A stretch of DNA of 64,000 nt from Crithidia expoeki (taxonomy: Eukaryota > Euglenozoa > Kinetoplastea > Trypanosomatida > Trypanosomatidae), in the NCBI GenBank assembly GCA_900240875.1, contig OESE01000215.1:558001-622000 (forward strand), read 5' to 3'. This document shows, in pieces, positions 10,701-19,657 of this stretch. The translations under genes and the position numbers were made by a program. The notes under the pieces are model-generated. The model was not told the DNA's origin. It worked only from the letters and a program-made list of their open reading frames with translations, and made no database searches. The number at the start of each line of letters is the position of its first letter. Position 1 is the stretch's first letter.

Positions 10701-10946
10701 GCAACGCGTGCATTCGAGAAAAACGCTCTCCGTCACCGTAGGGTAGCGGTGTCGTAAGTTATACAGGACGTCGGGGAGACGGATGTAACGTGACTCCGTG
10801 TGGAGGGATGACCGGAGAGAGGCAATGTCTACCTGCTGAACTTCTGTTGGCTCTGCGCAAATATGAGTGGTGGTGGTAATAGCGGGCGTCGTGCCGGCGT
10901 CTGTCGCGCCGTGGTTAGTGCTTATTTCATCGGCATTCTGCTGCAT
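7779..10946 (-). CDS. CW-type zinc-finger protein with AT-hooks, probable histone-methyl reader
   Basis: A 1055-residue protein from the ATG at 10946 (the frame extends five codons further only to a GTG) to TAG at 7779. The C-terminal 50 residues are a textbook CW domain: C1009-xx-C1012, W1015, W1029, C1031, C1045, with CSKWR and FWEC. CW domains generally read methylated H3K4. Two divergent CW-like units precede it. One near residue 480 has CDACGKLRRV then FVC and SSSC, with Leu in place of the key Trp. One near the N-terminus has C79-xx-C82 and W85, with the second Cys pair (C260, C265) after an insert of about 175 residues. Two AT-hook-like motifs (KRGRPP and GRPRGRPP) near residues 870-970 suggest minor-groove DNA binding. 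A nuclear chromatin role is well supported; the partner complex is unknown. The long Ser/Thr/Asn linkers look disordered. Confidence 0.88.
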   Translation of the reverse strand: MQQNADEISTNHGATDAGTTPAITTTTHICAEPTEVQQVDIASLRSSLHTESRYIRLPDVLYNLRHRYPTVTESVFLECTRCHQWVAVPVLRQVPDEVAEGAVAQSAQGLDSLEERTSAHGPLRHTNQDHLHRREQLALESTTTQWRSQRLQEKKSQKHSISGNAGPSSSCNSGGGGSTYAAERDDFTHAGGGACTSAPSPPQSTFEQILQQLRRERRRVATEKTRETTEPSNSSALASAAPPHQRYPLLYIPNPDTFVCAGWQCAWDADALADLRREWMDSLYKALPMPAVLENTLAFSATSSLSSAPAPTSPAMATQELQQRRRLALNEALAEELHVNRSRRPGRGYGGHLSHYDKQNIRENCLPSLSLSTQPLPKNSQAETATTTRHTSSSGAITTSTSTTECQMQLSRMQQSWVKAAALHLLRNGGGNSSGDGINVKEEGEAEGIARSRPLYAPASPLSTAAMEEANIGPLLSAYCWVVCDACGKLRRVAQPFPGGAPFVCAMAVTASSSCRAARPATATVTQSNKENHSSAVSVPAGVDNACSVSEVEGLIQCTIKLSEAELIAAALSSPFLPYPLKAQLTSLSITNNSSSWGVGGFVNQGKEPATESAGEPLSRTDVARVLLGEPLLRTIQSSVTEAIVKATTSPTSPGGNDGSGRRTPSSKGRQTTHQGTPTTNPSPKSLDGNKGTVREGGDGDDAQSDLNAATVFLHRSLPILRELARAIKKRGLASLVRQIQLTPAQIQAKREAVLRSSLLSGYQPSSTSTNSKNAEEAASAEQKKEIKQEPNEAAESCVDVTVVDGSATRSRTRGCVAPTVTAPTYTAANKTHSQNSPAAVGTKTTHPTSANTKTSSRHGRHPLEPQPQLPPVEKRKRGRPPTRHLTTQNNDTKSTADATTAETTTARDEIGGAPAHKRARRALSHTGGTTTDSKTSEIVTMASEVQQQPRRGVGRPRGRPPIVKKDADKAKETEKAAKAAVAEDAKAEGEEENDEEDDTWEVVHWVQCDRCSKWRIVPQRVPSSIKFWECKMRYDEERGRQTTCEDPDDADLSA

Positions 10947-12537
10947 TAAAGATGCGTACACAACACTTGTAGGATCGCGTATGTGAGTTTTCTTTTTCCA
11001 CTGTAGGAGCTTTCAAGGTCAAAATCTAAGCAGGTTTCAGCTTTCTAGTGTGCTTCTAACGAGCACAGGGGTTTTCACTTCCGCTTGTTTGCAAGGGTGC
11101 GTGAATGACAGACTTTCAATTTATGGTGAGTAAAATAAGAAAGCAATGAGTCTCAGCACTGATGATGTGACTTTTAGTTTTGTTTCACTTAAGTACATGA
11201 ACCAATTACAGTAAAGGAAAGAGAGGGAGAAGAGGGGGGAGGGAGGGGGTCGTGGCAGAGAGCAAAGAGACGCCGAGGAAAAAATTAGAAGGCACAAACC
11301 GTAACATTCGTCGGATTGGACAACTCGAATACAGAGCCAAAAACACTGACTCCTGTTTAAACGCAATCGTTTCCCACGTGGCTCTAAATAAGGTTCACTC
11401 TTTTCTTTTTTCCCCGTTCTACTCGTGACTACTCGAAGAGCGCGCGCAGAACAAACCGGAGACTTTGCGGCGGGAAACGCGAGCTCAAAAAGGCGTTGAC
11501 AAAGGGCCAGCTTTTTTTTTTGTGTTTTGTTTTCAAGCCCGCTACATCTTGTGTCCGCAAACGATGTAGAAGTCATACCTGCCCGCTATCTTCCTTGCTT
11601 CGTTTTGCTTTTGCTTTGCATGAATATAGATGGAAGATACGAGTAGAAGGCAATGTATAAAACACCAGTAGTAGTTAGTCACTTGTAAAAAAACAAAACA
11701 GAGAAGATCTTTTTATAAAGATCCGCCGGACATTCTCCCTTTTCCCCCTCTTACCTTACCTCGCGACTTGGAGCCTCTCTAAAAAAAAAAGAAAAAGAGA
11801 GAAAACCACAAAAAGGGACGTACTTAACAGTTCAAGCAAATATAAAGACAACGGAAACAGAAAGTGGAAGAAGATGAAAGGCGAATGAGTCGGGGAAAAC
11901 GTTGCGCCATCTTACTTGCCAAAGCAAATGTATCGATCAACCACCTGATTGCTTCAGTTGCACGTCCACAACTTACTTCACCAAGACGTTTTTTGATGAA
12001 TGTGGAGTTACTCACGTTATCACAAGGCATCGGTTTCACGTAGTAGAATGCTCTTCACACCGTTTTTCTGTCTGCGCCTCTGCAAGGTAGGAGTTGTACT
12101 CAGGGGTAATCGGGAGAAAGAAAACCCTCTCTGAAGCACACAAAAAACAAAAAATGAGATAGTACGCGGACGCACGCTTGCGTATACAGAACGTTTTGAA
12201 ATGAAGGGAAAAGTGAGGAAGAAAGGAAAAGAAGCGTGTGAGCAACGGGGAAAAAACAAATAAAAGGAAAAACACAGTTCACACGGGCGCTGATGAGAAG
12301 ACATGGTGCAGTTTTGGGTAAATGCATCCACTCCTTGGGTTTAGAACGATCCCTACACACTTTAAATCGTTAAGAGGAAACTCAGAAAAGGCGAACGTTC
12401 GGTGAGACAAGCAATCAGAATAGTAGTAAAATCACTAGCAAATGTTTTCGTGGCAAAGAAAAAGGAAATGTGTGATGGAAAATACACGTTTATTTTTGCG
12501 GCCACTGAGTGAACAAACGCACGGGACAGTAAAAATG

Positions 12538-12555
12538 ATATATATATATATATAT
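12538..12555. repeat. TA microsatellite
   Basis: Uninterrupted TA dinucleotides within the long spacer. Similar TA tracts occur at about 14615-14632 and 19635-19657. Confidence 0.85.
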
Positions 12556-14614
12556 TATCTCAGTGCAACACTTGTTTTGAAGACGTTTTCTTCCTTGTTG
12601 TTTGTGTGATTCTCTCCTCTCGCTATCGGATACAATTAAAATGTGACAGAAAGTGCAGTTCCTTCGCTTGTATAACGCAAGGGTTGCCTTTTTGTTTTCC
12701 CCTTTCCCCTATTGTCTTGCTCTTTTTCATCTGCACAGATTACAGGTGCCGCGCAAGAAAACCAAAAGCGTTCCTTCAACGCATTTTCTCTCTCTCTCTC
12801 TCTCTGAAACCGTATTCGAAAACGTGAGTACAGGAGGAGTGTCTTTCGTTTACACAATTTCTTTTCGCGTGTAAGGCAGCACAAATCCTGATCTTTTCTT
12901 GTCTTGTTGTACGCGGAGGGTGAATCTTTTTTTTGTTACGCGCAGATGCCGCTGTTTACAAACCCAATGGACCCATATGAGAGGCGGCGAAACGAAGATC
13001 TTTTCCGCAGAACAGGAAGAGCAAAAACCAACGTGAACATCGTACGAGTACAGAAAGGTGAAGGCTAAAACAAACAAGAGAAAGAGAAAGAAAGAAAGCA
13101 GCTGTGTTAAGAATAATTGAACACATCGACCCATACACACCATTTAAAGAGAAGGGGAGGGAACTGTAACGATGAAAAGAAACTTCGAGGAGAGTTTCTT
13201 TTGCTTAGATGTCAAAAAACAGAAGAAGAGGTGCTGAAAAAAAAAAAACGAAAAGTTAGGAAAACAGAAGAAGGTAAGCCGACAAGGCTGAGGGGTGCAA
13301 GGTGAGACGCACCACAAGCGGGGTTTGGAACCACGACGGGAAACTACCAAAACGGGGAAAAACGAAGCAATGATAGTAAGTATTCAAGTTCAGCACACCG
13401 CGCGGAGGCGATGAAGGCAAGGTATAAAAGCGAAAAAAGAGATCACCACGCCCTCTACCAAAACGGCTTTTTTCAGGGGTGCGTTGGGAGAAGGAAAAGA
13501 GAGAAAGCACGATTTCCTCTTGTTGGTGGTCACTGTACAGCGTTTTAATTACCAACACCGCGTTCTCCTTTTTGAGAATGAAATAAACAAGGGGAGCGAA
13601 GATACCTGTGAAGTGCTTTTTTTTTCTTTTGACGTTTTGGTGATTAAGAGGAGAAGCAAATGTTGCGTCCCCCTCTCGTAGTCTTGCGTGCTCTGCGACT
13701 TGAGAGTGCGTGATCAACCTTCCACAGAAGGAAACGCGTTATCCCCCCCAACTTGAAGAGAAGTGGAAAAGATGAAATAAAACCATAAATTTTTTTTTTG
13801 TTGTTAAAGTCCCTTTCCAAAACACCTGTCTAAACGTGTGCGCGCATGTGAGGGGAAAAGCGTAAGGGAAAGGAGACACTTTATAGTAAAGGGACAAAAG
13901 AAGAGCATATGTTAACGGGAAAAAACAATGGATGTGGGCACACACACACGCACACACACACACAAAGAAAAGATGTGTTGGTCAAAGGAGGGCTATACCT
14001 CGTTGAGGAAAGAAGAAAAGTGCCCCAGATGCTTGGCTTCCACGGGTGGAAACACAAAGGCGGAGAAACGGGAATTGAAAAGCAAAACAAATCAAAACGA
14101 GAAAATCAGGGGCTGGCAGCAGCGGCTAGAGAAGCACATCAGGTCTTGTGAAAAAACGAGGTAATAGATGAAAGAAACCAAAACAACAACAACAACAAAT
14201 ACCAAAGAGGAAGTGGTGTAGAGTGAAAGAAGAAGCCAATTGTGACAGTAAGCAGAAGACAAAATTTGAAAAAGAGATGCGCATACTTAACACACTGAGC
14301 AGGAGGAGAAAAAGAAAAAAAAAAGAGGACAAGGCTACACATACAGTTGCGTATTGGCGTTGAACACACATTGTTCTTCTCACATGCCTACGGGTGTGTG
14401 CGTGTGTGCGTGCACGCGCGCCCGCTCAACCCTGACGTGGAAGGCGTCTCCTCTCTGCAAGGATTAAAACCAAAAAGGTAAACGGAACAGAGGCAAGTAT
14501 TGCAGAAACTGTAGAAGCAGTGTGACAACAACACGAGGAAGAATCACTGAAGCTAGAGGATGACGGCCGTACATGTTAATCGTGAGCCCCTCGAGATAAG
14601 AGCGACTACCGTAC

Positions 14615-14632
14615 CATATATATATATATATG
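14615..14632. repeat. TA microsatellite
   Basis: Uninterrupted AT/TA dinucleotides in the long spacer upstream of the CW gene. Confidence 0.85.
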
Positions 14633-14874
14633 TAGAAGTTATAAAATGTAAACACAGTGGTGGAGGATAGGGTCCTATTAAGCGCACGTGCACGAGTACA
14701 ATTACGTGTGTAGGAGTAACACCTCCTCGAAAGCACTGTCAAAGTAAGGCCACGCGTAAAAACAGTGAGGCTGTCAAATCAATCGGACAAGGCAGAAAGG
14801 AGAGTAAAACAAACAAACAAAAAAAAGAAGAAGAAGGGAGAAAAAAAACGTCGCACGTGCTGCCAGTAACAACA

Positions 14875-14909
14875 CGCACACACACACGCACACACACACA
14901 CACGCACAC
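14875..14909. repeat. CA microsatellite interrupted by CG
   Basis: CA dinucleotides punctuated by GCA units over about 35 bases; on the mRNA sense this is a TG repeat. Comparable tracts occur near 13939-13964, 17110-17129 (as TG), 21218-21250 and 31905-31925. Confidence 0.85.
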
Positions 14910-15561
14910 ATAGCACACGTCAGCAAGAGGACTCTACAAAGTGTCAGGAAGCGAGTGTTGGGGAGAAAAATGCTGCGCGTAACCCAACAAGCGTGACCCT
15001 TAAACGAGAAAAAGAATAGTATTCGCGCTGTCACGCGACGCAAGCTGTAATGCTTATTCACTCGACTCTCCTGATTTCACTTCAGTAATTGATGGTCTAC
15101 AAATGCTTTGTCAGTTTCCCTGTTCTTTTATCTCTTTGTCACCGTTGTAAATATGCCGTTTACCTTTCTCAGTGAAAAAGAAAATTTCATCTTTACTACT
15201 TGGGCTTTTTCTGTTCTTTACATTAGAGACTTTAAAAAGGTGGTTGTCTCTCTTTTTTTTTATGAGAAAAAGTGCAGACCGCCGCCGCCAACCGTCTCCG
15301 GTCACCTGTTTGAAAGCCTTTCTTCAAACCGACTTGTCCAGCTTACGTGGTAGACAAGGATAAATATTTTATCGGAAAAAGTAAGGGAGAACACTAGAAA
15401 AAGAAACTGAGCGAATGACTACTTCCTGTGCGGAAGCTGTTGCACTAGCGAACTGCCGGGACGACCAACGAAAAAAAACAAACAAAGAAACGTGCGTGAT
15501 ACAGGCTAGGCGAGAATGAGAGAGAGAGGAGGGGGAGGGGAGCAAACACATCAACAACAAC

Positions 15562-15589
15562 AGGAAAGAGCATTGATGTGCTCTTTCCT
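15562..15589. repeat. Perfect 11-bp stem-loop in the guanylate kinase 3' region
   Basis: AGGAAAGAGCA (15562-15572) is exactly complementary to TGCTCTTTCCT (15579-15589) across a six-base loop. It lies about 315 bases past the guanylate kinase stop in the transcribed direction, and 140 bases beyond a larger palindrome. Confidence 0.78.
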
Positions 15590-15730
15590 ATGACACCTTT
15601 TCTGTTGCTAGGGAAGCACCACCAATTCACTCTGTACGTTCCAGACACGGACACTCATACTCGAGCTCGCTGCCATTCCGCGGTTTAATGTTCTTCCCTT
15701 TCTCTTCTCCTCTTTCCACGTGCTTACCGG

Positions 15731-15780
15731 AAAAAAAGGGTATATCTATATACATACGTATATAGATATACCCTTTTTTT
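15731..15780. repeat. 50-bp palindrome: 23-bp perfect stem with 4-base loop
   Basis: The left arm (15731-15753) starts with seven A, then GGG, then an alternating TATATCTATATAC. The right arm (15758-15780) is its exact reverse complement, ending in seven T. The loop is ATAC. It sits about 125 bases downstream of the guanylate kinase stop codon on the minus sense. Both strands would give the same hairpin, preceded by an A-run and followed by a T-run. It could be a 3' UTR structure, a cruciform-prone site, or a remnant of a small inverted-repeat element. Confidence 0.85.
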
Positions 15781-15903
15781 CAGAACGTTTTACAATTCTA
15801 ACAGCAACCGGAGGTGAAGTACGCTGAGTTCTTTTCACGTCTGGCGTGCAGCCAACAAATTTTTTTTTTGGTGCTGTGAGTGAACTCTCATTCTCACGTA
15901 TTC

Positions 15904-16536
15904 TTAGTTCGGCACGCTGGCGGAGAGCGTCTTCATGTTGTGCCGCTCCAGCTGATCGTTGATAGCATGCACCAGGCGACCGTACGCCTCGTCGAGCACG
16001 TCGTTTACAATCGTGGCAGCGAAGAAACCAGGGTGCTCCTCAAGAAATTTGTACTCCGATTCTGCCGTCTCCAGCCGGCGCTGTAGCGTTTTCTCGTCAT
16101 CGGCTCCGCGGCTGAGGATACGCTTGCGCAGCTCCTCCTTTGGTGCTGTGATGAAGAAGTAGACGCAGTTGAGGGCGTCATCGCTGCGGTTATACAACTT
16201 CTGCGCACCTTTCACATCAATCTCCATCACACAAATTTTGCCCTGCTTCTGCACGTCCTGCACGGCGGCAATGCTCGTGCCGTAGAAGTTGCCGTGCACG
16301 TCGCAGAGTTCAAGGAACTCGTTGTTGTCGCGCATCTTGATGATGTCGCTGCGGTCAACAAAGTGGTACTCGCGGCCGTTCACTTCACCCACGCGGGGCT
16401 GCCGGGTCGTGTGCGAGACCGAGTAGGCGAAGCTGCTCGGATACTCGCGGAAGAGGCGGCCCAGCAGGGTACCCTTGCCCACACCAGACGGGCCGCACAC
16501 CACGATGGCGTTCAGGGGCTTGTTCATAGACTGCAT
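15904..16536 (-). CDS. Guanylate kinase
   Basis: A 210-residue protein, the usual length for the family, ATG at 16536, stop TAA at 15904. Guanylate kinase transfers phosphate from ATP to GMP to give GDP, feeding GTP and dGTP synthesis. The P-loop is at residues 15-23 (GPSGVGKGT). The GMP-binding segment follows with SHTTRQPRVGEVNGREYHFV, and the family pattern continues with the FLEL...GNFYGT block, a VMEIDVKGAQ beta strand, the FITAP stretch and the lid region around RILSRGADDEKTLQRR. There is no N-terminal targeting peptide and no obvious C-terminal PTS1 (it ends SVPN), so a cytosolic location is likely. A second in-frame ATG three codons on would give an almost identical protein. Two strong stem-loops lie in its 3' region. 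Identification is secure. Confidence 0.97.
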   Translation of the reverse strand: MQSMNKPLNAIVVCGPSGVGKGTLLGRLFREYPSSFAYSVSHTTRQPRVGEVNGREYHFVDRSDIIKMRDNNEFLELCDVHGNFYGTSIAAVQDVQKQGKICVMEIDVKGAQKLYNRSDDALNCVYFFITAPKEELRKRILSRGADDEKTLQRRLETAESEYKFLEEHPGFFAATIVNDVLDEAYGRLVHAINDQLERHNMKTLSASVPN

Positions 16537-17616
16537 TTACTGAGCAAGGGTCTTTGGCTTTGAAGCAACGTGTAATCCTCTTACCTCTAAACCTTTGGGA
16601 AGCCACGGAGCAGAACCGTAGTCTTTTGAGCAGAAAATTGCACGTGAGGGGTGCTATCGACGATGAGTGCGAACCGCTTGTGAGGGGAAAAAAGACAGGA
16701 AAGCCAGAAATCTACTTTTCTTCTCACTATTTGGAGTTGTATGCTACACTAATGGGTGTGTTTCAGCTGCTAAAAAAAAACAACAAAAAACCCGAAAACA
16801 AAAAGAAGTGACGACACTGAAGCAGTGAGGGCAAAAGAGGGGGTGGTGTAGCGGCCAGACAGAAAGGTGAAAATGATCGTAATTAAACTGAAAAGCCAGC
16901 ACAGCTGCTTTGAATTACTGTAAAAAAAAAAACAAAAAAACTCTGTCAGAAGGTAACGAAACACGTGGGGAAACAGAAAAAAAGAAACTGGAATGAACTT
17001 AACACGCAGGGGAAAAAGGAGAAATCTCAAAAAAAAAAAATAGCTAAAAGAAAGCTGTGTGGCGAGTGAACTACTCGTGTTTTTGTTTTCGTTGTCAAAG
17101 AAAAACGGAGGTGTGTGTGTGTGTGTGTCCGTGTAAAACGCGTGAGTGATGTGTCGTGACGAGCAGGAGTTCAACAGGCAGGGAGTATACGTGAGGGGGG
17201 GGGGGGTGAGGTGGATGGGAAGAGAAAGAGACAGTTTAGCTTAGGAAAAAGAAGGAATTGGGTTGTCTACAGCTGACGTGAAGAAGGTGTCAGGGCATCC
17301 TTATCCAATGCACTGACTCGAGTTGTGGCCGAGACAACACAAACCACGTTTACTGCTATGCTTCAAAATGACACATCTGCCGAAATCACCTTGCGGAGAG
17401 TTATATCGCTCCCCAACAAAGCTCAAAAAAAGACCTGTGCTTTACAGCACTTCTGTACCACCTTTTAGCAGAAAAGCACTCGGTTTTTGGTAATCAATAA
17501 TCAATACATGAATTGCTCAATGCAGGAGCACCAGCTGTAGCAGGAAGAAGTCAACACCACCTGCTCCTGCTTTCCTCACCATGGCCAATGCCCTTTTCTG
17601 CCAAGTACCTATTCCC
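16537..17616. other. Spacer between the guanylate kinase and YEATS genes
   Basis: No supported gene. It contains minus-sense T-rich tracts (about 16771-16805, 16921-16940, 17029-17041), a TG microsatellite at about 17110-17129, and a G-run near 17196 that reads as a C-run in the mRNA sense. An inverted repeat (GCAGGAGCA at 17522-17530 with TGCTCCTGC at 17562-17570, loop 31) lies just past the YEATS stop. Confidence 0.55.
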
Positions 17617-19098
17617 TCACTCTTTCCGGTACATTTTCAGACAGTGACTGTGCACGTCGCTCAATTGCTTCGGAATTACTTTAGTTGCCATCTCGGTGAT
17701 TTGCTCTATAAGTCGATGACACGTCTCCTCCATCGTCGCGCGCTCTCGTTTCAGCCCTTCCAAGACAGTCTGCAGGACTGCCACCGAGGTAGACGCACGT
17801 TGCGCAGCGTACTCAGCGACCACTTCCTCATACGGCAGCGACCAAAGGTAGCGGAACGGCGTGTTGACCGAGTTGTTGTTGTCGCAGCCTCCGTTGGCTG
17901 ACTCGCGATCCTGTTCCACTGAGGCGGGAGGATATAACTGCGCAAAGGCGTCTTGCAGCTCGTGCAGAATTGGCAGCGAAGACAGCGCGAGGAGATGGCG
18001 GAAGTGTAGCAGCACTGGCACGGTTGGGTGGTAAAGACGGAGGGAGTCCACTTTCTCTGCCACCACGACGGTCGTGCTGGCTACCGTGCTGGTTTTGGTA
18101 GTGCCGCCGACGCTACTGCGGTGGCTCTGTTGCTGTGGTATCAGGGACAATGCTGTTGCCGCGTTTTCTGTAGCGCAGTTAACGCTGGTGGAAGTGCTGT
18201 TTGACGGCAGCACAGAGAGACCGTGCTGAATAACAACGTTTGTGAGAACAGGCGCCAGCTTTGGTTTGCCAAAGGTGCTTGCCAGCAACTGCGGCACGCA
18301 CACCTCCCTCACCTCCATTTTATATGATGAATTCTGTTCTGTCGGTGACGCTGCTGTGGCTGTACAAGTGATACTATCATTAGTGGGCAGATAATTCGAT
18401 GAACGCCTAGTTCGATGCTCCAGCAAGACCTGGTGGACCACCGTTACTGGAGGGATCCGGAGGTGCGACAGGAAATGCAGCTGTACCTCCACCAAGTGTT
18501 CCGCCCAGGTATCATCCTCAATGAGGAAGGGCGGTCGTCGAAGGACTCGACGTGGGTGGGGGAAGCTGCTGGGGAGCAAAAACACAACGCATTCGAGAGA
18601 GGCGTAGAGAAGCGAAGGAATTTCCACTGGTGCGACACTCACGGAAGCACTAGTAGACGGAGCTGGCTGGGGATCGTCATTGTCACTATTTACTGTTTCG
18701 CCAAACTCACTTGTTTGTTGCTGGCGCAACATTAGCCAGCGATAAAAAGCGTCGCGTTCGAGAGCCCCGCCGTCGCGGATGTAGCAGTAACGATGGTGTG
18801 TGCAGCGGCGGACAGAGCAGATGTTGCCAGAGCTGACGCCGCGCCGTCGCGCTGACGATGCGTCTGCTCGTTTACCTTCGTCATCCTCGTCGTTCACAGC
18901 AGTATGTGCTGTGGGTACCCAGGTGGAGAGCGTGCGGTGACCGTCAGTCCCAGCAGGTGAGCTTCCAGGAGAGGAAGAGGCTGCAACAGCTTCAACTGAT
19001 GTGGCTGCTTGAGAGAGAGGGATGGCGACGCTGCCGACGGCGTACGGGATGTCGATGGAGGAGCTGTAGACGACGGCTTGAGACTCAGTAGAGGTCAT
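17617..19098 (-). CDS. Divergent YEATS-domain protein (Yaf9/GAS41-like)
   Basis: A 493-residue protein, ATG at 19098. After a disordered N-terminus, residues 101-210 follow the YEATS pattern: HHRYCYIRDG resembles the H.H.W.VYvR strand, and VVFLLPSSFPHPRR, RRPPF and W198-A-E match the V.F.LH.SF.P.R...PPF......GWgEF core. About 200 Ser/Thr-rich residues follow, then a C-terminal helical region (about 430-475) with coiled-coil character, as in Yaf9/GAS41. YEATS proteins read acylated histone lysines and belong to complexes such as SWR1 and NuA4. Several cage positions differ: His of LHeSF is Pro here, and Phe of GWgEF is His. Acyl-lysine binding may therefore be altered. Family assignment rests on pattern similarity. 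A good splice acceptor lies about 22 bases upstream of the start. Confidence 0.72.
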   Translation of the reverse strand: MTSTESQAVVYSSSIDIPYAVGSVAIPLSQAATSVEAVAASSSPGSSPAGTDGHRTLSTWVPTAHTAVNDEDDEGKRADASSARRRGVSSGNICSVRRCTHHRYCYIRDGGALERDAFYRWLMLRQQQTSEFGETVNSDNDDPQPAPSTSASVSVAPVEIPSLLYASLECVVFLLPSSFPHPRRVLRRPPFLIEDDTWAEHLVEVQLHFLSHLRIPPVTVVHQVLLEHRTRRSSNYLPTNDSITCTATAASPTEQNSSYKMEVREVCVPQLLASTFGKPKLAPVLTNVVIQHGLSVLPSNSTSTSVNCATENAATALSLIPQQQSHRSSVGGTTKTSTVASTTVVVAEKVDSLRLYHPTVPVLLHFRHLLALSSLPILHELQDAFAQLYPPASVEQDRESANGGCDNNNSVNTPFRYLWSLPYEEVVAEYAAQRASTSVAVLQTVLEGLKRERATMEETCHRLIEQITEMATKVIPKQLSDVHSHCLKMYRKE

Positions 19099-19120
19099 GA
19101 TCAGCGGTGTTTCAAAGGTG

Positions 19121-19150
19121 CTGGGTAAAAAAGGTGAGATAAGAAAGTAG
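19121..19150 (-). promoter_or_regulatory. Candidate spliced-leader acceptor for the YEATS gene
   Basis: On the minus strand a pyrimidine tract (CTTTCTTATCTCACC followed by six T) leads into ACCCAG at 19121-19126. Splicing at this AG (19121-19122) would leave a 5' UTR of about 22 bases before the ATG at 19098. Inferred from sequence only. Confidence 0.5.
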
Positions 19151-19634
19151 TTGTATCACGCGATTTCTGTCAAGGGCTGCGGCTGGTGTTGAAAGTGAAT
19201 TAGGGTAGGAAAAGACAGGGGAAAAACGCCCGTAAGCCTTGCCGGGAAAATGCGCTGCATTTGCTTAGCCGTTGAAGTGTATAGAGTTCCAACAGACTGT
19301 ATTCAGATTTAATCTTCTGCAAACGACCAGTTAGCTGCTACTTACGACGTAAACAGTGGCGTGTATACGATCTCCAGAAGCGCGTAAGTTCTTTGCAAAC
19401 CCTGCGACTAGAGTTCGGGTAACGTTCGGGTAACTCAAGGGAAGAACTTCAGCCGAAGCAAGGTATATGGCGGGCAACCAATGACCACTCTTTTCTTAAA
19501 GCTCTTTTTTTTTCTTTTCAGTAAACACAGTTGAGGATCCTAGATGAAGAACTACAGTTTCAAAAAATGGGCTAAACACACGCGCTGACACAAGTAAACG
19601 TGCACGCTTGTTTCGACGCCCTCATACCAAGTGC

Positions 19635-19657
19635 TAGATATATATATATATATATAA
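19635..19657. repeat. TA microsatellite
   Basis: A run of TA dinucleotides just after CTAGA, in the spacer upstream of the YEATS gene. Confidence 0.85.

Larger units (their letters stand above)
10947..15903. other. Long geneless spacer of about 5 kb
   Basis: I find no convincing gene here. Open stretches on the minus strand (for example near 11121-11576, 12020-12331 and 13256-13717) encode Phe/Leu/Ser/Cys-rich peptides typical of translated pyrimidine tracts. The region has TA microsatellites (about 12538-12555 and 14615-14632), CA-type microsatellites (about 13939-13964 and 14875-14909), CAA repeats near 14181-14196, and two strong stem-loops at 15562-15589 and 15731-15780. It should contain the guanylate kinase 3' UTR and the 5' leader of the CW gene. 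Confidence 0.6.

Noticed and set aside
11121-11576. 151-codon minus-strand open stretch in the 5 kb spacer
   Set aside because: The product is Ser/Leu/Cys-rich with a translated pyrimidine tract at its end, and has no domain or believable start context.
13313-13345. tRNA B-box-like sequence on the minus strand (GGTTCCAAACC)
   Set aside because: A T-arm could almost form, but no matching A box, anticodon arm or acceptor stem is found at the needed distance.
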